Part shown: positions 36,954 to 45,181 of the stretch, one piece after another
Numbering within the stretch: the stretch's first letter is position 1
Layout of the letters: every line of letters begins with the position of its first letter
NCBI RefSeq assembly: GCF_016405965.1
Contig: NZ_JAEFCD010000035.1
Coordinates: 1-48,228, forward strand
Direction: 5' to 3'
DNA from: Alteromonas sp. IB21
Lineage (GTDB): Bacteria; Pseudomonadota; Gammaproteobacteria; Enterobacterales; Alteromonadaceae
Length of the DNA stretch: 48,228 nt
Notes under the pieces: model-generated
Told to the model about the DNA's origin: nothing
Database searches by the model: none
The model's input: only the letters and a program-made list of their open reading frames with translations
Program-made: the position numbers and the translations under genes

Positions 36954-37655
36954 GTGAAATGCTATAGTCCTGTAGAAGCTTTTCTAGTAGCGAGATGCCA
37001 ACTGAACAAGTTCAAATACTTACCTTTTGTTTTATTGCTCTTAGTTTGTCTACCTAGTAATTCTAACCCAGAAAAGACGAAGCTATTTCTCAGTACTGAA
37101 AAATTGAGGAGTCTCACAAACAAGTTTGGCAACAAAAATGCCAATAAGATCGTTTCTTGGATAAACTTCATAAACAGAAAATCAGATAGAGAAGATTTAG
37201 AATCTTTATACGAAATAAATAACTTTTTCAACGAAATCCCATACTACACAGATATAAAACACTGGGGCAAGCCCGATTATTGGGCTACACCTGTTGAAAT
37301 GCTGGGTACCAACGGCGGTGATTGCGAAGACTATGTAATTGCTAAATATTTTTCTTTACGCGCTTTAGGCATTCCCGACAGCAAATTACGCATGATGTTT
37401 GTTACCGCCCTTCGTCAAAATCAAGCCCATATGGTATTGGCCTATTACCCAGAACCTAATGCAATTCCTCTTATTCTTGATAATATAAACCCTCGTATTC
37501 TTCCCGCAAACAAACGCCCAGACCTTCGCCCTGTTTACAGCTTCAATGGTGAGGGCTTATATAAAGCAAAAGCACAAGGGCGCGGAACAAAACTTGGTGA
37601 CTCACGCCATAAAATGTGGGACGACTTAACCAGCCGCATAGAGCGGGACTTTTAA
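36954..37655 (+). CDS. lapG: Periplasmic transglutaminase-like cysteine protease LapG
   Basis: A 233-residue bacterial transglutaminase-like cysteine proteinase. In Pseudomonas and Legionella, LapG cuts large surface adhesins to release biofilms when c-di-GMP is low. The catalytic residues are visible as Cys124 (GGDCEDYVIAKYF), His159 (QNQAHMVLAYY) and Asp176 (LILDNIN). An N-terminal hydrophobic segment (YLPFVLLLLVCLPSNS) acts as export signal. I choose GTG 36954, since GGGGGA lies six bases upstream. lapD follows directly (17 bases), and the pair is a standard c-di-GMP switch. Confidence 0.93.
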   Translation: MKCYSPVEAFLVARCQLNKFKYLPFVLLLLVCLPSNSNPEKTKLFLSTEKLRSLTNKFGNKNANKIVSWINFINRKSDREDLESLYEINNFFNEIPYYTDIKHWGKPDYWATPVEMLGTNGGDCEDYVIAKYFSLRALGIPDSKLRMMFVTALRQNQAHMVLAYYPEPNAIPLILDNINPRILPANKRPDLRPVYSFNGEGLYKAKAQGRGTKLGDSRHKMWDDLTSRIERDF

Positions 37656-37672
37656 TAATAATAGGTAAGAAC

Positions 37673-39610
37673 ATGTCACTCACAAAGCAATTTAGCCTTG
37701 GTTTTCTTTTTGTGTTGCTGTTGGTTTTTTTTGGCACTGTGTACATAAATGTAAACAGTTTTCGTGCGTATGTTGAAAGCCAGCTGTCTTCTCACTCTCA
37801 AGACACGGCCACCTCGTTAGGGTTATCCATATCGCCTTATGTGGGCGATGAAAACAGCTTACCTATTGTTGAGACTATGGTTAACGCTATTTTCGATAGT
37901 GGTTATTATCAACGTATTGAACTTCGAAACACCGAAAATACCGTTTTGTTAGAAAAAGAAAACCCGCCTACTCCTCAAGGGGTACCAAACTGGTTTAGAG
38001 ATTTATTTCCATTAAACCCACCTACTAGTGAATCAGAAATCAATTCTGGTTGGAGCATTGCTGGCGTAATGACAGTAACGTCTCACCCTGGTAAAGGCTA
38101 TGCGCAACTGTGGGAGAACGCCCAAAGTACGTTTAGATTTACATTGTTACTTTTCATAGTGGGCAGTGCTTTGCTGTATGCGGTACTTCGCATTATTCTT
38201 ACCCCGGTTTCTGCGGTAGTTCGCGCGTCGGAGCGAATTAGTGCCCGTGACTTCAGCGAAATAGAGGATGTGCCGCGCACTGAAGAGCTCAACTTAATGG
38301 TTCGCGCCATTAACAAAATGGCCAGTATTTTAAACAAGCAGCACAACGAACTTACCGCACAGGCGCAAAGCTATTACCAAAGCGCCTATGTAGATTCACT
38401 AACAAATTTAGGTAATAAGCTAGCACTTGATAATCGGCTAGCTAGATTGTTTGCGGATAAAGAGATGGCGCCTACCGGTTACTTGGTGATCATACGGTTA
38501 TCTAGCCTGGGTGACGTAAACCAAAATGAAGGGGCGCAAACCGCCGACATTTATATAAACACGCTGGCACACATCGTTAAAAGCAAAGGCGCGGCATTAT
38601 CGGCTGAAATTTACCGCGTGCGAGGGGGTGACTTTGTTGTTCTACTGGAGGGCGTTAACGAAACTCGCTGCTGTGATTTTTTAAATGACTTGTCTGAAGA
38701 GTTTTCTGCTCAATCGCTACCTATGTATACCCATGGTTTCGCCCATATAGGCGCGGCAAAATTTAACGAGTTCAGTAATAAGCAGCAATTATTGGAAAAT
38801 GCAGACGCCGCACTAACGTCAGCTAAAAACACCACAAAACGTTGGCAGCTGGCCAGTGAACTAGAAACACGTATTAGTCAAAGTGAATGGCGTAAACAGT
38901 TTAATCGCATAATTCGCGACAACGCAGTAGATATAGTTCGCCAACCTGTTAAAGATTTTGACAATAACTTAGTATACTCGGAATGCTATGCACGATTTAG
39001 GGGAGAAAATGAACAAGAATATCTTCCAATGTCGCAACTTATTGCTGAATCGCAACATTTACACTACGCCGGTGAATTAGACACAGTAATATTGAAAAAA
39101 ATACTGACACTTTTAAGTGCTGATGGGGCTGAAACAGTGGCAATTAATCTGTCTCCATTAACTCTGGCAGAGCGCATTTACATAGACAAATTCTTAGAAC
39201 TTGTGAAAAAGGCGCCTGAATCGGCAGAACATTTAGTGGTAGAAATCCAAGAGGTGTGTTTACAAAACGCGCCAGAAAATACTCATTATTTGGCTAAAGC
39301 GCTGCGTAGCCTTGGCGCTAAACTCACTATAGAGCGCGTGGGCTCTAGCATTGCGGCATTTGCACACTTAAGAAAGCTAAGACCTAATTACATTAAATTA
39401 GATGGAAGCTTTACGCGAAATATTCACAAAATGGAAGATAACCAGTTCTTCGTTCGTTCGCTGGTTAATATTGCCCACGGTTTAAACATTATCGTTATTG
39501 CCGAGCTGGTTGAAGAGGAAATTGAGGCACAAACTTTGCAAGAATTATTCGTAGATTGTATACAAGGGTACATGGTAAGCGCACCTACTAAGTGGATTGA
39601 GTCTACCTGA
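37673..39610 (+). CDS. lapD: c-di-GMP effector LapD
   Basis: A 645-residue inner-membrane receptor. One helix is at residues 8-24, a periplasmic LapD/MoxY-type domain at 25-150, a second helix at about 153-173, then HAMP, a degenerate GGDEF domain (RGGDF near 316) and an EAL-like domain from about 400. The catalytic motifs are lost (ECYAR instead of EAL-type EALVR), which fits a c-di-GMP sensor. When bound, LapD sequesters LapG and so protects adhesins. ATG 37673 has AGGTAAGA just upstream. Confidence 0.95.
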   Translation: MSLTKQFSLGFLFVLLLVFFGTVYINVNSFRAYVESQLSSHSQDTATSLGLSISPYVGDENSLPIVETMVNAIFDSGYYQRIELRNTENTVLLEKENPPTPQGVPNWFRDLFPLNPPTSESEINSGWSIAGVMTVTSHPGKGYAQLWENAQSTFRFTLLLFIVGSALLYAVLRIILTPVSAVVRASERISARDFSEIEDVPRTEELNLMVRAINKMASILNKQHNELTAQAQSYYQSAYVDSLTNLGNKLALDNRLARLFADKEMAPTGYLVIIRLSSLGDVNQNEGAQTADIYINTLAHIVKSKGAALSAEIYRVRGGDFVVLLEGVNETRCCDFLNDLSEEFSAQSLPMYTHGFAHIGAAKFNEFSNKQQLLENADAALTSAKNTTKRWQLASELETRISQSEWRKQFNRIIRDNAVDIVRQPVKDFDNNLVYSECYARFRGENEQEYLPMSQLIAESQHLHYAGELDTVILKKILTLLSADGAETVAINLSPLTLAERIYIDKFLELVKKAPESAEHLVVEIQEVCLQNAPENTHYLAKALRSLGAKLTIERVGSSIAAFAHLRKLRPNYIKLDGSFTRNIHKMEDNQFFVRSLVNIAHGLNIIVIAELVEEEIEAQTLQELFVDCIQGYMVSAPTKWIEST

Positions 39611-39732
39611 TTGGCAATTACATTTCGTTTATTATTTGCACTATGCAATGTTTACAGAGAGTGATATTCTTAAACCAGTAGTTTCATAGGCGTTGTGTTT
39701 ACGCGTCACCTAATTTTTTTACCGGAGGATTT

Positions 39733-40212
39733 ATGCGCAAGTATTTATCGTTTATTGCTGTAATGCTTCTTAGCGTTTCTTCGCTTTCATTTGCGCAAGA
39801 TACGTCATCGGAAGACAACAGCGTTGAAGCAAGAATTGCTCAGGTTGTCGCACAATCTGAAGACACCGCTAGTGCGGTACAGGCTCTTCTGGCTGAAGGC
39901 AGCACCGAGTTAACAGAAACGCAAAAAGTAGCATTAGCATCGCTTCCAGCTGAAGCTCAGGCGTTCTTCATTGAATCAGTAGCTAGCGGTCAAGAAGCCA
40001 CAGATGCAGCACTTACTACTGCGTCTACCCAGGCAGGTGTTACAACCGACATGGGCACAACGCTTTTTGAAGCGTTTTCACCAATGCTGGCTGAAACTAA
40101 CCAAGGCAACTTGTTCCAAACTGCGGCAGGTGCCAGTGCAACAGGCCCAATCGGGTTTGGAACTGGTGCTGGTGGCGGCGGTGGTGGTGGCGCAGCAGCG
40201 TCAGGCAACTAG
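39733..40212 (+). CDS. Small exported Ala/Gly-rich protein
   Basis: A 159-residue protein with signal peptide ending in SLSFA (Ala21). The mature part is Ala/Thr/Glu-rich and helical, and the end is glycine-rich (GTGAGGGGGGGAAASGN). The sequence FQTAAGAS contains TAAG at residues 130-133, the motif cut by LapG in LapA-type adhesins. GGAGG is correctly placed before ATG 39733 and a terminator follows. I recognise no family. It lies just downstream of lapG-lapD, but has its own leader, so whether it is linked to them is only an inference. Confidence 0.8.
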   Translation: MRKYLSFIAVMLLSVSSLSFAQDTSSEDNSVEARIAQVVAQSEDTASAVQALLAEGSTELTETQKVALASLPAEAQAFFIESVASGQEATDAALTTASTQAGVTTDMGTTLFEAFSPMLAETNQGNLFQTAAGASATGPIGFGTGAGGGGGGGAAASGN

Positions 40213-40245
40213 TTAGCAAAGCTATAAAATATTAAGTTCATATTT

Positions 40246-40270
40246 AAAGGCCTTAACAAAGGCCTTTTTT
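40246..40270 (+). terminator. Terminator after the exported Gly-rich protein gene
   Basis: The arms AAAGGCC and GGCCTTT form a 7-bp stem with an 8-base loop (TTAACAAA), followed by a T-tract. Confidence 0.82.
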
Positions 40271-40328
40271 GTGCCTGCTCTTTTTTTAATTTACACTGAC
40301 TAAAATACGTATACTGCTGTAATACAAT

Positions 40329-41762
40329 ATGAAGTACACCAAGAATTCGCCACAAGGAAAGGCCCCTTTTTTTTGCTTACTAGCACTTCTATTTTGGCTA
40401 CCTATTCCCTTAGCAAGTAATCGCCCTTGGGCCTGGGGGTTAATGAACATAGCATGTTATTTTTTATTGTTTGCTAGCGTTTATGTAAACGCAGGTAACC
40501 TAAAGCAGGTTTTGCTAAAGCATAAGATACCATTAACACTTCTTTTTCTATTTTTCGTCTATAGCGTTATACAAATAATTCCCATGCCCCTTTGGCTGCT
40601 GCAGTACCTGTCGCCAGAAGCCGTATCGCTTTATAACGCTTCTTATTCTGGCGCTAGTGCCTTTGATAAAGCCTTTGAACACATGTATACCTTGGGAAAC
40701 GCACATTACGCCACGTTATCAATAGATAGCGCCCAGTCGACTATTTCACTTTATAAGACTATTTCTTATATATCACTTTTTGTGTGTACGCTACTTCTTT
40801 GCAATTCAGCTCAAAGGATACGTACTATGCTACTAGCTGTTGTAGTAATTGGTGTTTTTCAAGCAACATATGGCGCGCTAGAAATTCTTTTTAGGCTAGA
40901 CAACAGCTTAGTTTTTGGGTTACCAATACGCGGTATGGCCACTGGCACTTTTGTTTACAAAAACCATTACGCTAACTACCTTATGCTTTGCTTAAGTATG
41001 GGAGTGGGATTTTTGGTAAGCACTCTGCTTGCTCAAAAAAGTGCATCTCGAACAACTCAAAAGTTACGAAACTTCCTAGAAACGCTTCTCCACGGAAAAG
41101 CACTAGTACGAATAGCTCTGGCGATAATGGTGATCGCCTTGGTAATGTCGCGTTCTAGAATGGGCAATACCGCGTTTTTTGTCTCCATGTCGGTCGTAGG
41201 TTTACTCAGCCTGTTTTTAATAAAAAAACGAACGAAAGGGCTCAGCATATTAATTATTAGCATGTTTATAATAGACATGTTTATTTTAAGTGCATGGTTT
41301 GGGCTTGATAAGGTAAAAACTCGTTTAGAACAAACAAGCCTCTCACAAGAAACCAGAGATGAAGTAATAAGAGATAGCATTCCGCTTTTGCAAGACTTTG
41401 CGTTAACAGGCTCTGGAATGGGTAGTTTCTATGGCATTTTTCCCAAATACCAGGGGGAAGAGATAAAAGCATTTTACGATCATGCTCATAATGACTATTT
41501 GCAGTTTGCTGTAGAGGCTGGAATACCAGCCACGATTTTATTGTTTATGGTTCCCCTACTCTCCGCTGTAAGCTGCATAAAAGCGATAAGACAACGAAGA
41601 AACACACTAATGAAAGGTACAGCGTTTGGGTGCCTAATGGCTATTATTGGCATGGCCATTCATATATCTGTAGACTTTCCATTACAAGCACCAGCAAATA
41701 CTGCGCTGTCTATGGTGATTTTAGCCCTTGGCTTTCAGGCGAACAATCGAGCTATGAGATAG
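40329..41762 (+). CDS. Second O-antigen ligase/polymerase-family protein
   Basis: A 477-residue integral membrane protein with about 11-12 helices. The Wzy_C/O-antigen-ligase region is recognisable: LLQDFALTGSGMGSFYGIFP, then FYDHAHNDYLQFAVEAGIPA. Early helices include LPIPLASNRPWAW, a form common in exopolysaccharide ligase-like proteins linked to exosortase loci. It is the second such protein in the region, after the one at 34653. It may ligate, polymerise or handle a separate glycan. Its stop overlaps that of the convergent gene by 11 bases. Confidence 0.88.
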   Translation: MKYTKNSPQGKAPFFCLLALLFWLPIPLASNRPWAWGLMNIACYFLLFASVYVNAGNLKQVLLKHKIPLTLLFLFFVYSVIQIIPMPLWLLQYLSPEAVSLYNASYSGASAFDKAFEHMYTLGNAHYATLSIDSAQSTISLYKTISYISLFVCTLLLCNSAQRIRTMLLAVVVIGVFQATYGALEILFRLDNSLVFGLPIRGMATGTFVYKNHYANYLMLCLSMGVGFLVSTLLAQKSASRTTQKLRNFLETLLHGKALVRIALAIMVIALVMSRSRMGNTAFFVSMSVVGLLSLFLIKKRTKGLSILIISMFIIDMFILSAWFGLDKVKTRLEQTSLSQETRDEVIRDSIPLLQDFALTGSGMGSFYGIFPKYQGEEIKAFYDHAHNDYLQFAVEAGIPATILLFMVPLLSAVSCIKAIRQRRNTLMKGTAFGCLMAIIGMAIHISVDFPLQAPANTALSMVILALGFQANNRAMR

Positions 41763-42435
41763 AACCCTTCGTTTTTCTCAGTTGCCTAATATTTAAGAAT
41801 AAAACTAGTGAGAGCAACAGAAAGTTGACGTACTTGGGTGAAGTTACTGAAGCCTGTGGCTTGAGGTGCGCTAATATCGATGCTTGGTCAAAACCAGAAT
41901 CTATATATGATCCGCTGAGCAATTCACCTGTTGCAAAAAAGCTAATATACTGCGTACCAGTAACAAACGAAAATGACTGAGAGATGCGAGTAGTATTAGG
42001 GCTAGCGCCCCCACTCCCCGAAAATAGAGTATTAGTAAAAAGTAACTGTTGGTTACTATCAAATAGCTGATATCCCAAAGAAATTTTATCTTCTGCAAAT
42101 ATGGCTTCGGCACCAAATGTGAAAGTGTTTGTCAGGTCAATCTGAAGTGCATTTAAGTCAACAATTTGAAAAAGTGTAGTGACTGAAGGGTTTGGCCCTT
42201 CTACCCAAGGGGAAGCAAAACGAGTTCCGTCCGAAGACGCTAAAGAGTATGAGCCTATCGCAGCCCCAGATGTTACGCCCCACTCAATAGAAGGCGCACT
42301 TGGCAACAACTGACTCCAACCCGTTAGATCGCCTGTCTCAAAATCTCCATTAATTAAGATTTCAATAGGTCTTGCAGCAGCTATGTCGATAAAAAGGCAG
42401 AAGGTACAACAAACGAGTGTTTTTTTTAAAAACAT
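41752..42435 (-). CDS. Exported protein with PEP-CTERM-like tail
   Basis: A 227-residue exported protein with signal peptide MFLKKTLVCCTFCLFIDIAA. The mature part starts INGDFETGDLTGWSQL, a beta-sandwich opening common in PEP-CTERM proteins (carbohydrate-binding-like), and continues with long Ser/Thr/Gly-rich strands. The tail reads TSPKYVNFLLLSLVLFLNIR followed by QLRKTKG, with TSP in place of PEP. A sigma-54-like promoter lies at 42494-42509, and an IS66 element starts 51 bases beyond it. The gene is convergent with the O-antigen ligase-like gene. Confidence 0.75.
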   Translation of the reverse strand: MFLKKTLVCCTFCLFIDIAAARPIEILINGDFETGDLTGWSQLLPSAPSIEWGVTSGAAIGSYSLASSDGTRFASPWVEGPNPSVTTLFQIVDLNALQIDLTNTFTFGAEAIFAEDKISLGYQLFDSNQQLLFTNTLFSGSGGASPNTTRISQSFSFVTGTQYISFFATGELLSGSYIDSGFDQASILAHLKPQASVTSPKYVNFLLLSLVLFLNIRQLRKTKGSIS

Positions 42436-42469
42436 ACTGAAATTTCCCTATAGTTTATAATGTATGTTT
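42430..42469 (-). promoter_or_regulatory. Possible leader hairpin over a start codon
   Basis: AAACATAC (42430-42437) and GTATGTTT (42462-42469) are perfect 8-base complements. On the minus-strand transcript the second arm contains the AUG at 42435 and the AGGGAAA ribosome binding site lies in the loop. Pairing would mask the start codon. Confidence 0.3.
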
Positions 42470-42493
42470 AAAGGTGCTTTAAGTTAAAGATTT

Positions 42494-42509
42494 AGCAAAA
42501 CTCGAACCA
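42494..42509 (-). promoter_or_regulatory. Sigma-54-like promoter of the exported protein gene at 42435
   Basis: On the minus strand it reads TGGTTCGAGTTTTGCT, with GG-N10-GC and a full TTGCT at -12. Transcription would start about 48 bases before ATG 42435, just downstream of the IS66 insertion. Confidence 0.5.
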
Positions 42510-42637
42510 ACATTTTTTTATCGAAATTTCAGTTGATTAGCGAGTAGAATACAAAAAACGTGTCCGTCCGGTAATCCCCACATTCAATTTATAAGTCAGC
42601 TACGGCATGGTGTTCTTTTTTGCTAAGGAGAATGACC

Positions 42638-42958
42638 ATGCAGCAACATCAACGAAGAGACATCCAAGACTGGCTCAATATATTTGAACAACAAAAGCAA
42701 AGTGGACTCACCGCGGTGGAGTTTTGTCGCCAACAGCAGATTAATGTTCAAACTTACTACACCAGGCGTCGTGATATTCGGTTACAGCGAACAAGCAGCA
42801 AGTTTGTTCAGGTGAAGCGTGAAGTCACGAAGGTTGAGTCATACACAGAAGAAACCGATAGCGAACTTCTTCTGCAACTTGGAAATGCTCAACTTACCGT
42901 GCCAACAAATACTAATCCTCACTGGGTTGCTACCGTGATGAAGGCATTGGCCGAATGA
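42638..42958 (+). CDS. tnpA: IS66 accessory protein TnpA
   Basis: A 106-residue helix-turn-helix accessory protein of IS66 elements (IS66 TnpA/OrfA family). The segment DWLNIFEQQKQSGLTAVEFC and QQINVQTYYTRRRDIR is characteristic. I choose ATG 42638, seven bases after AAGGAG; ATG 42632 is too close to that site. The stop overlaps the tnpB start by four bases. Confidence 0.9.
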   Translation: MQQHQRRDIQDWLNIFEQQKQSGLTAVEFCRQQQINVQTYYTRRRDIRLQRTSSKFVQVKREVTKVESYTEETDSELLLQLGNAQLTVPTNTNPHWVATVMKALAE

Positions 42959-43305
42959 AGATGTTCGTAGAGCCTGCTGATATTTACCTGTACATGGATA
43001 TCGTCGACTTCCGTAAATCGATTAACGGCTTGATTGTCGTGGTTGAGCAGGATATGGGCCTTAATCCGTTTCGCGATGCACTGTTCGTCTTCTGCAACAA
43101 AAAGCGCGATAAGGTCAAAATACTCTATTGGGATAAAACGGGCTTCGCACTCTGGTATAAACGCCTCGAGAAGTATCGTTTTAAGTGGCCTGTCGATGCG
43201 AACTTAAAACAGATGCATATGAGTGAACAACAGCTACAATGGCTGTTATCGGGCTACGATGTCATAGGCCATCAGCCGTTGCACTACAACGCATCCGGCT
43301 TATAA
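42955..43305 (+). CDS. tnpB: IS66 accessory protein TnpB (Orf2-like)
   Basis: A 116-residue protein of the IS66 Orf2 family, needed for transposition of these elements. The conserved segments are VDFRKSINGLIVVVEQDMGL, then LFVFCNKKRDKVKILYWDKT and GFALWYKRLE. Its ATG overlaps the tnpA stop (ATGA), showing coupling. Confidence 0.95.
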   Translation: MKMFVEPADIYLYMDIVDFRKSINGLIVVVEQDMGLNPFRDALFVFCNKKRDKVKILYWDKTGFALWYKRLEKYRFKWPVDANLKQMHMSEQQLQWLLSGYDVIGHQPLHYNASGL

Positions 43306-43391
43306 CCTGTGATCATAAGTAGCGATTAACGATCACGAAATAGTCTTAATAATGTAAGGTAATCAGCAGCTTAATACGGGATAATAGTGGT

Positions 43392-44894
43392 ATGAACGAG
43401 AAAGAATACCAATCCCGCATCGCTGAACTTGAAGCGCTTCTTGAAGAGAAGAGCGCGCGGATTGCCTATTTAGAAGAACAGTTCCGTGTTGCCCAGCACA
43501 AGCAGTTTGGAAAAAGCACCGAAGGCCACTCTGGGCAAGGTGAGTTGTTCAATGAAGCGGAAGAGTTGGTTGTTGAGGCTGAAACTGAAACAGCTGAAGA
43601 AGCGATTAGCTACACTCGTAAAAAGCCTGTACGTAAACCGCTACCGAAAGACCTGCCTCGTGAAGTTATCGTTCACGACCTTACTGATGAAGAAAAAATC
43701 TGTGGCTGTTGCTCCGGCGACTTACATCGCATTGGTGAAGATAAGTCAGAGAAGCTTCAGTTTATCCCAGCTCAGGTCAAAGTGATTGAGCATGTTCGCC
43801 CTAAATATGCGTGCCGTACCTGTGAAAAGAACGGTATCAGCAACACGATTAAACAAGCGCCCGTACCTCACAGCGTGATTCCAAAAGGCTACGCAACGCC
43901 AAGCTTATTAAGTCAAATCATCACCAGCAAATATCAGTATGGGTTACCGCTTTATCGCCAAGAAGCGATGTTTAAACAGCATGGTATCGAGCTAAGCCGT
44001 AAAACCATGGCTGATTGGATAATCCGCTGCGCTGAGCTGTTTAAACCGCTTTATGAACAGCTTCATCAACATCTGCTAAAACAACCTGTTATCGCGGCGG
44101 ATGAAACCACGTTGAAAGTTGTTGAGTCTGAGAAAGCGACAAGCTACATGTGGCTATACACCAGTGGCGCAGACTCTCCTAACGGTAATATCTCTGATGC
44201 AGAGATACCCAATATCGTGTTGTACGATTATCACAATAGTCGCGCTGGGCAATGCGCAGTAGACTTCCTTGATGGATATAACGGCTACCTGCAAGTAGAT
44301 GGCTATCAAGGCTATGAGCAAACGCAAGCCACACTCATTGGTTGTTGGGCACATGCACGCCGTAAGTTCATGGAAGCCAAAAAAGGCGCAGGTAAAAAAG
44401 GCAGTGGCAAAGCAGATTGGGCTCTGAATCACATCCAAAAGCTCTACCGCATCGAAACTCAATTAAAAGATAAAACGGTGGAAGTGCGTTACCTCACCAG
44501 GCAAGAAAAGAGCCTGCCGTTACTCAATCAGTTCCATACGTGGCTAACGAAATCAGTCCAGCAAGTACTACCGAAAACCAAATTAGGTGAAGCGATACAA
44601 TACTGCTTGAACCAATGGGAAAAGCTAGCGCGTTATACATTCGACGGCCAACTAAGTATCGATAACAATCGCGCTGAGCGCGCGATTAAACCGTTCGTGA
44701 TAGGCAGGAAGAATTGGCTGTTTAGCCAAACTGCCACGGGCGCAAACGCCAGCGCAGTGCTCTACAGCATTATCGAAACGGCAAAGGCCAACGACCTCAA
44801 TGTGTTCGAGTATATGATGATTTGCCTTGATGAACTCAGTCGGCCCAACGCCGATATCGAGCAACTACTACCATGGCAATTTGCGAAGCGTTAG
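43392..44894 (+). CDS. tnpC: IS66 DDE transposase TnpC
   Basis: A full 500-residue transposase. The N-terminal coiled coil (EKEYQSRIAELEALLEEKSA) is followed by the IS66 helix-turn-helix region (RVAQHKQFGKSTEG), a zinc-finger-like CxxC region (ICGCCSGDL, YACRTCEKNG), and the DDE core: Asp in VIAADETTLKV, Asp in YLQVDGYQGYEQ, and Glu in SIDNNRAERAIKPFVIGRK. It ends just 21 bases before the right end of the element. Confidence 0.96.
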   Translation: MNEKEYQSRIAELEALLEEKSARIAYLEEQFRVAQHKQFGKSTEGHSGQGELFNEAEELVVEAETETAEEAISYTRKKPVRKPLPKDLPREVIVHDLTDEEKICGCCSGDLHRIGEDKSEKLQFIPAQVKVIEHVRPKYACRTCEKNGISNTIKQAPVPHSVIPKGYATPSLLSQIITSKYQYGLPLYRQEAMFKQHGIELSRKTMADWIIRCAELFKPLYEQLHQHLLKQPVIAADETTLKVVESEKATSYMWLYTSGADSPNGNISDAEIPNIVLYDYHNSRAGQCAVDFLDGYNGYLQVDGYQGYEQTQATLIGCWAHARRKFMEAKKGAGKKGSGKADWALNHIQKLYRIETQLKDKTVEVRYLTRQEKSLPLLNQFHTWLTKSVQQVLPKTKLGEAIQYCLNQWEKLARYTFDGQLSIDNNRAERAIKPFVIGRKNWLFSQTATGANASAVLYSIIETAKANDLNVFEYMMICLDELSRPNADIEQLLPWQFAKR

Positions 44895-44980
44895 GTGGGA
44901 TTGCCAGACGTTTACCAAAAAACAATCAAAAATGTATAATTATTCGACACCAAAGCAGGTGCACTTGCGGTAGCTAATTG

Positions 44981-45130
44981 ATGAATTTTTCTCAGGGTGA
45001 GAAGAAAAAATATTCGCCCTAGATAGAGCGTGTTGATAGCCTTCATTACCTCAGACTGCTTCGGCGTATTCTTGGAGCGATGTTACCTCGTGATTATATC
45101 CAGCGATATCGGCTAAAGTTTTTGCAATAA
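44981..45130 (+). pseudogene. Possible small gene interrupted by one stop codon
   Basis: From ATG 44981 a single frame runs 50 codons to TAA 45130 and is broken only by TAG at codon 14. The part after the stop reads ERVDSLHYLRLLRRILGAML then PRDYIQRYRLKFLQ, which looks like real coding sequence (amphipathic, basic helix). It ends at the terminator hairpin of the next gene. No family recognised. It could be a decayed small gene or the tail of a larger lost one. Confidence 0.3.
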
Positions 45131-45154
45131 AAAAAGCGCCACGAATGGCGCTTT
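45129..45154 (-). terminator. Terminator of the 45182-45847 gene
   Basis: A perfect 9-bp stem AAAGCGCCA / TGGCGCTTT with a 4-base loop (CGAA). A-tract 45129-45135 gives a U-run on the minus strand, 28 bases after the stop. Confidence 0.88.
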
Positions 45155-45181
45155 GTAAAAAAGTATTTTATTCAGCGGCTT

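Larger units (their letters stand above)
42560..44915 (+). mobile_element. IS66-family insertion sequence, complete
   Basis: A 2356-bp element with three genes in the IS66 order (tnpA, tnpB, tnpC). The left end reads GTGTCCGTCCGGTAATCCC and the inverted right end GTAAACGTCTGGCAATCCC, giving imperfect terminal repeats that begin GT as in this family. It is flanked by a perfect 8-bp direct repeat CAAAAAAC at 42552-42559 and 44916-44923, the target duplication length known for IS66. All three frames are intact, so the element may be active. Confidence 0.93.

Noticed and set aside
37616..37672. Upstream extension of lapD by 19 codons
   Set aside because: It overlaps lapG, and ATG 37673 has a good ribosome binding site directly before the first membrane helix.
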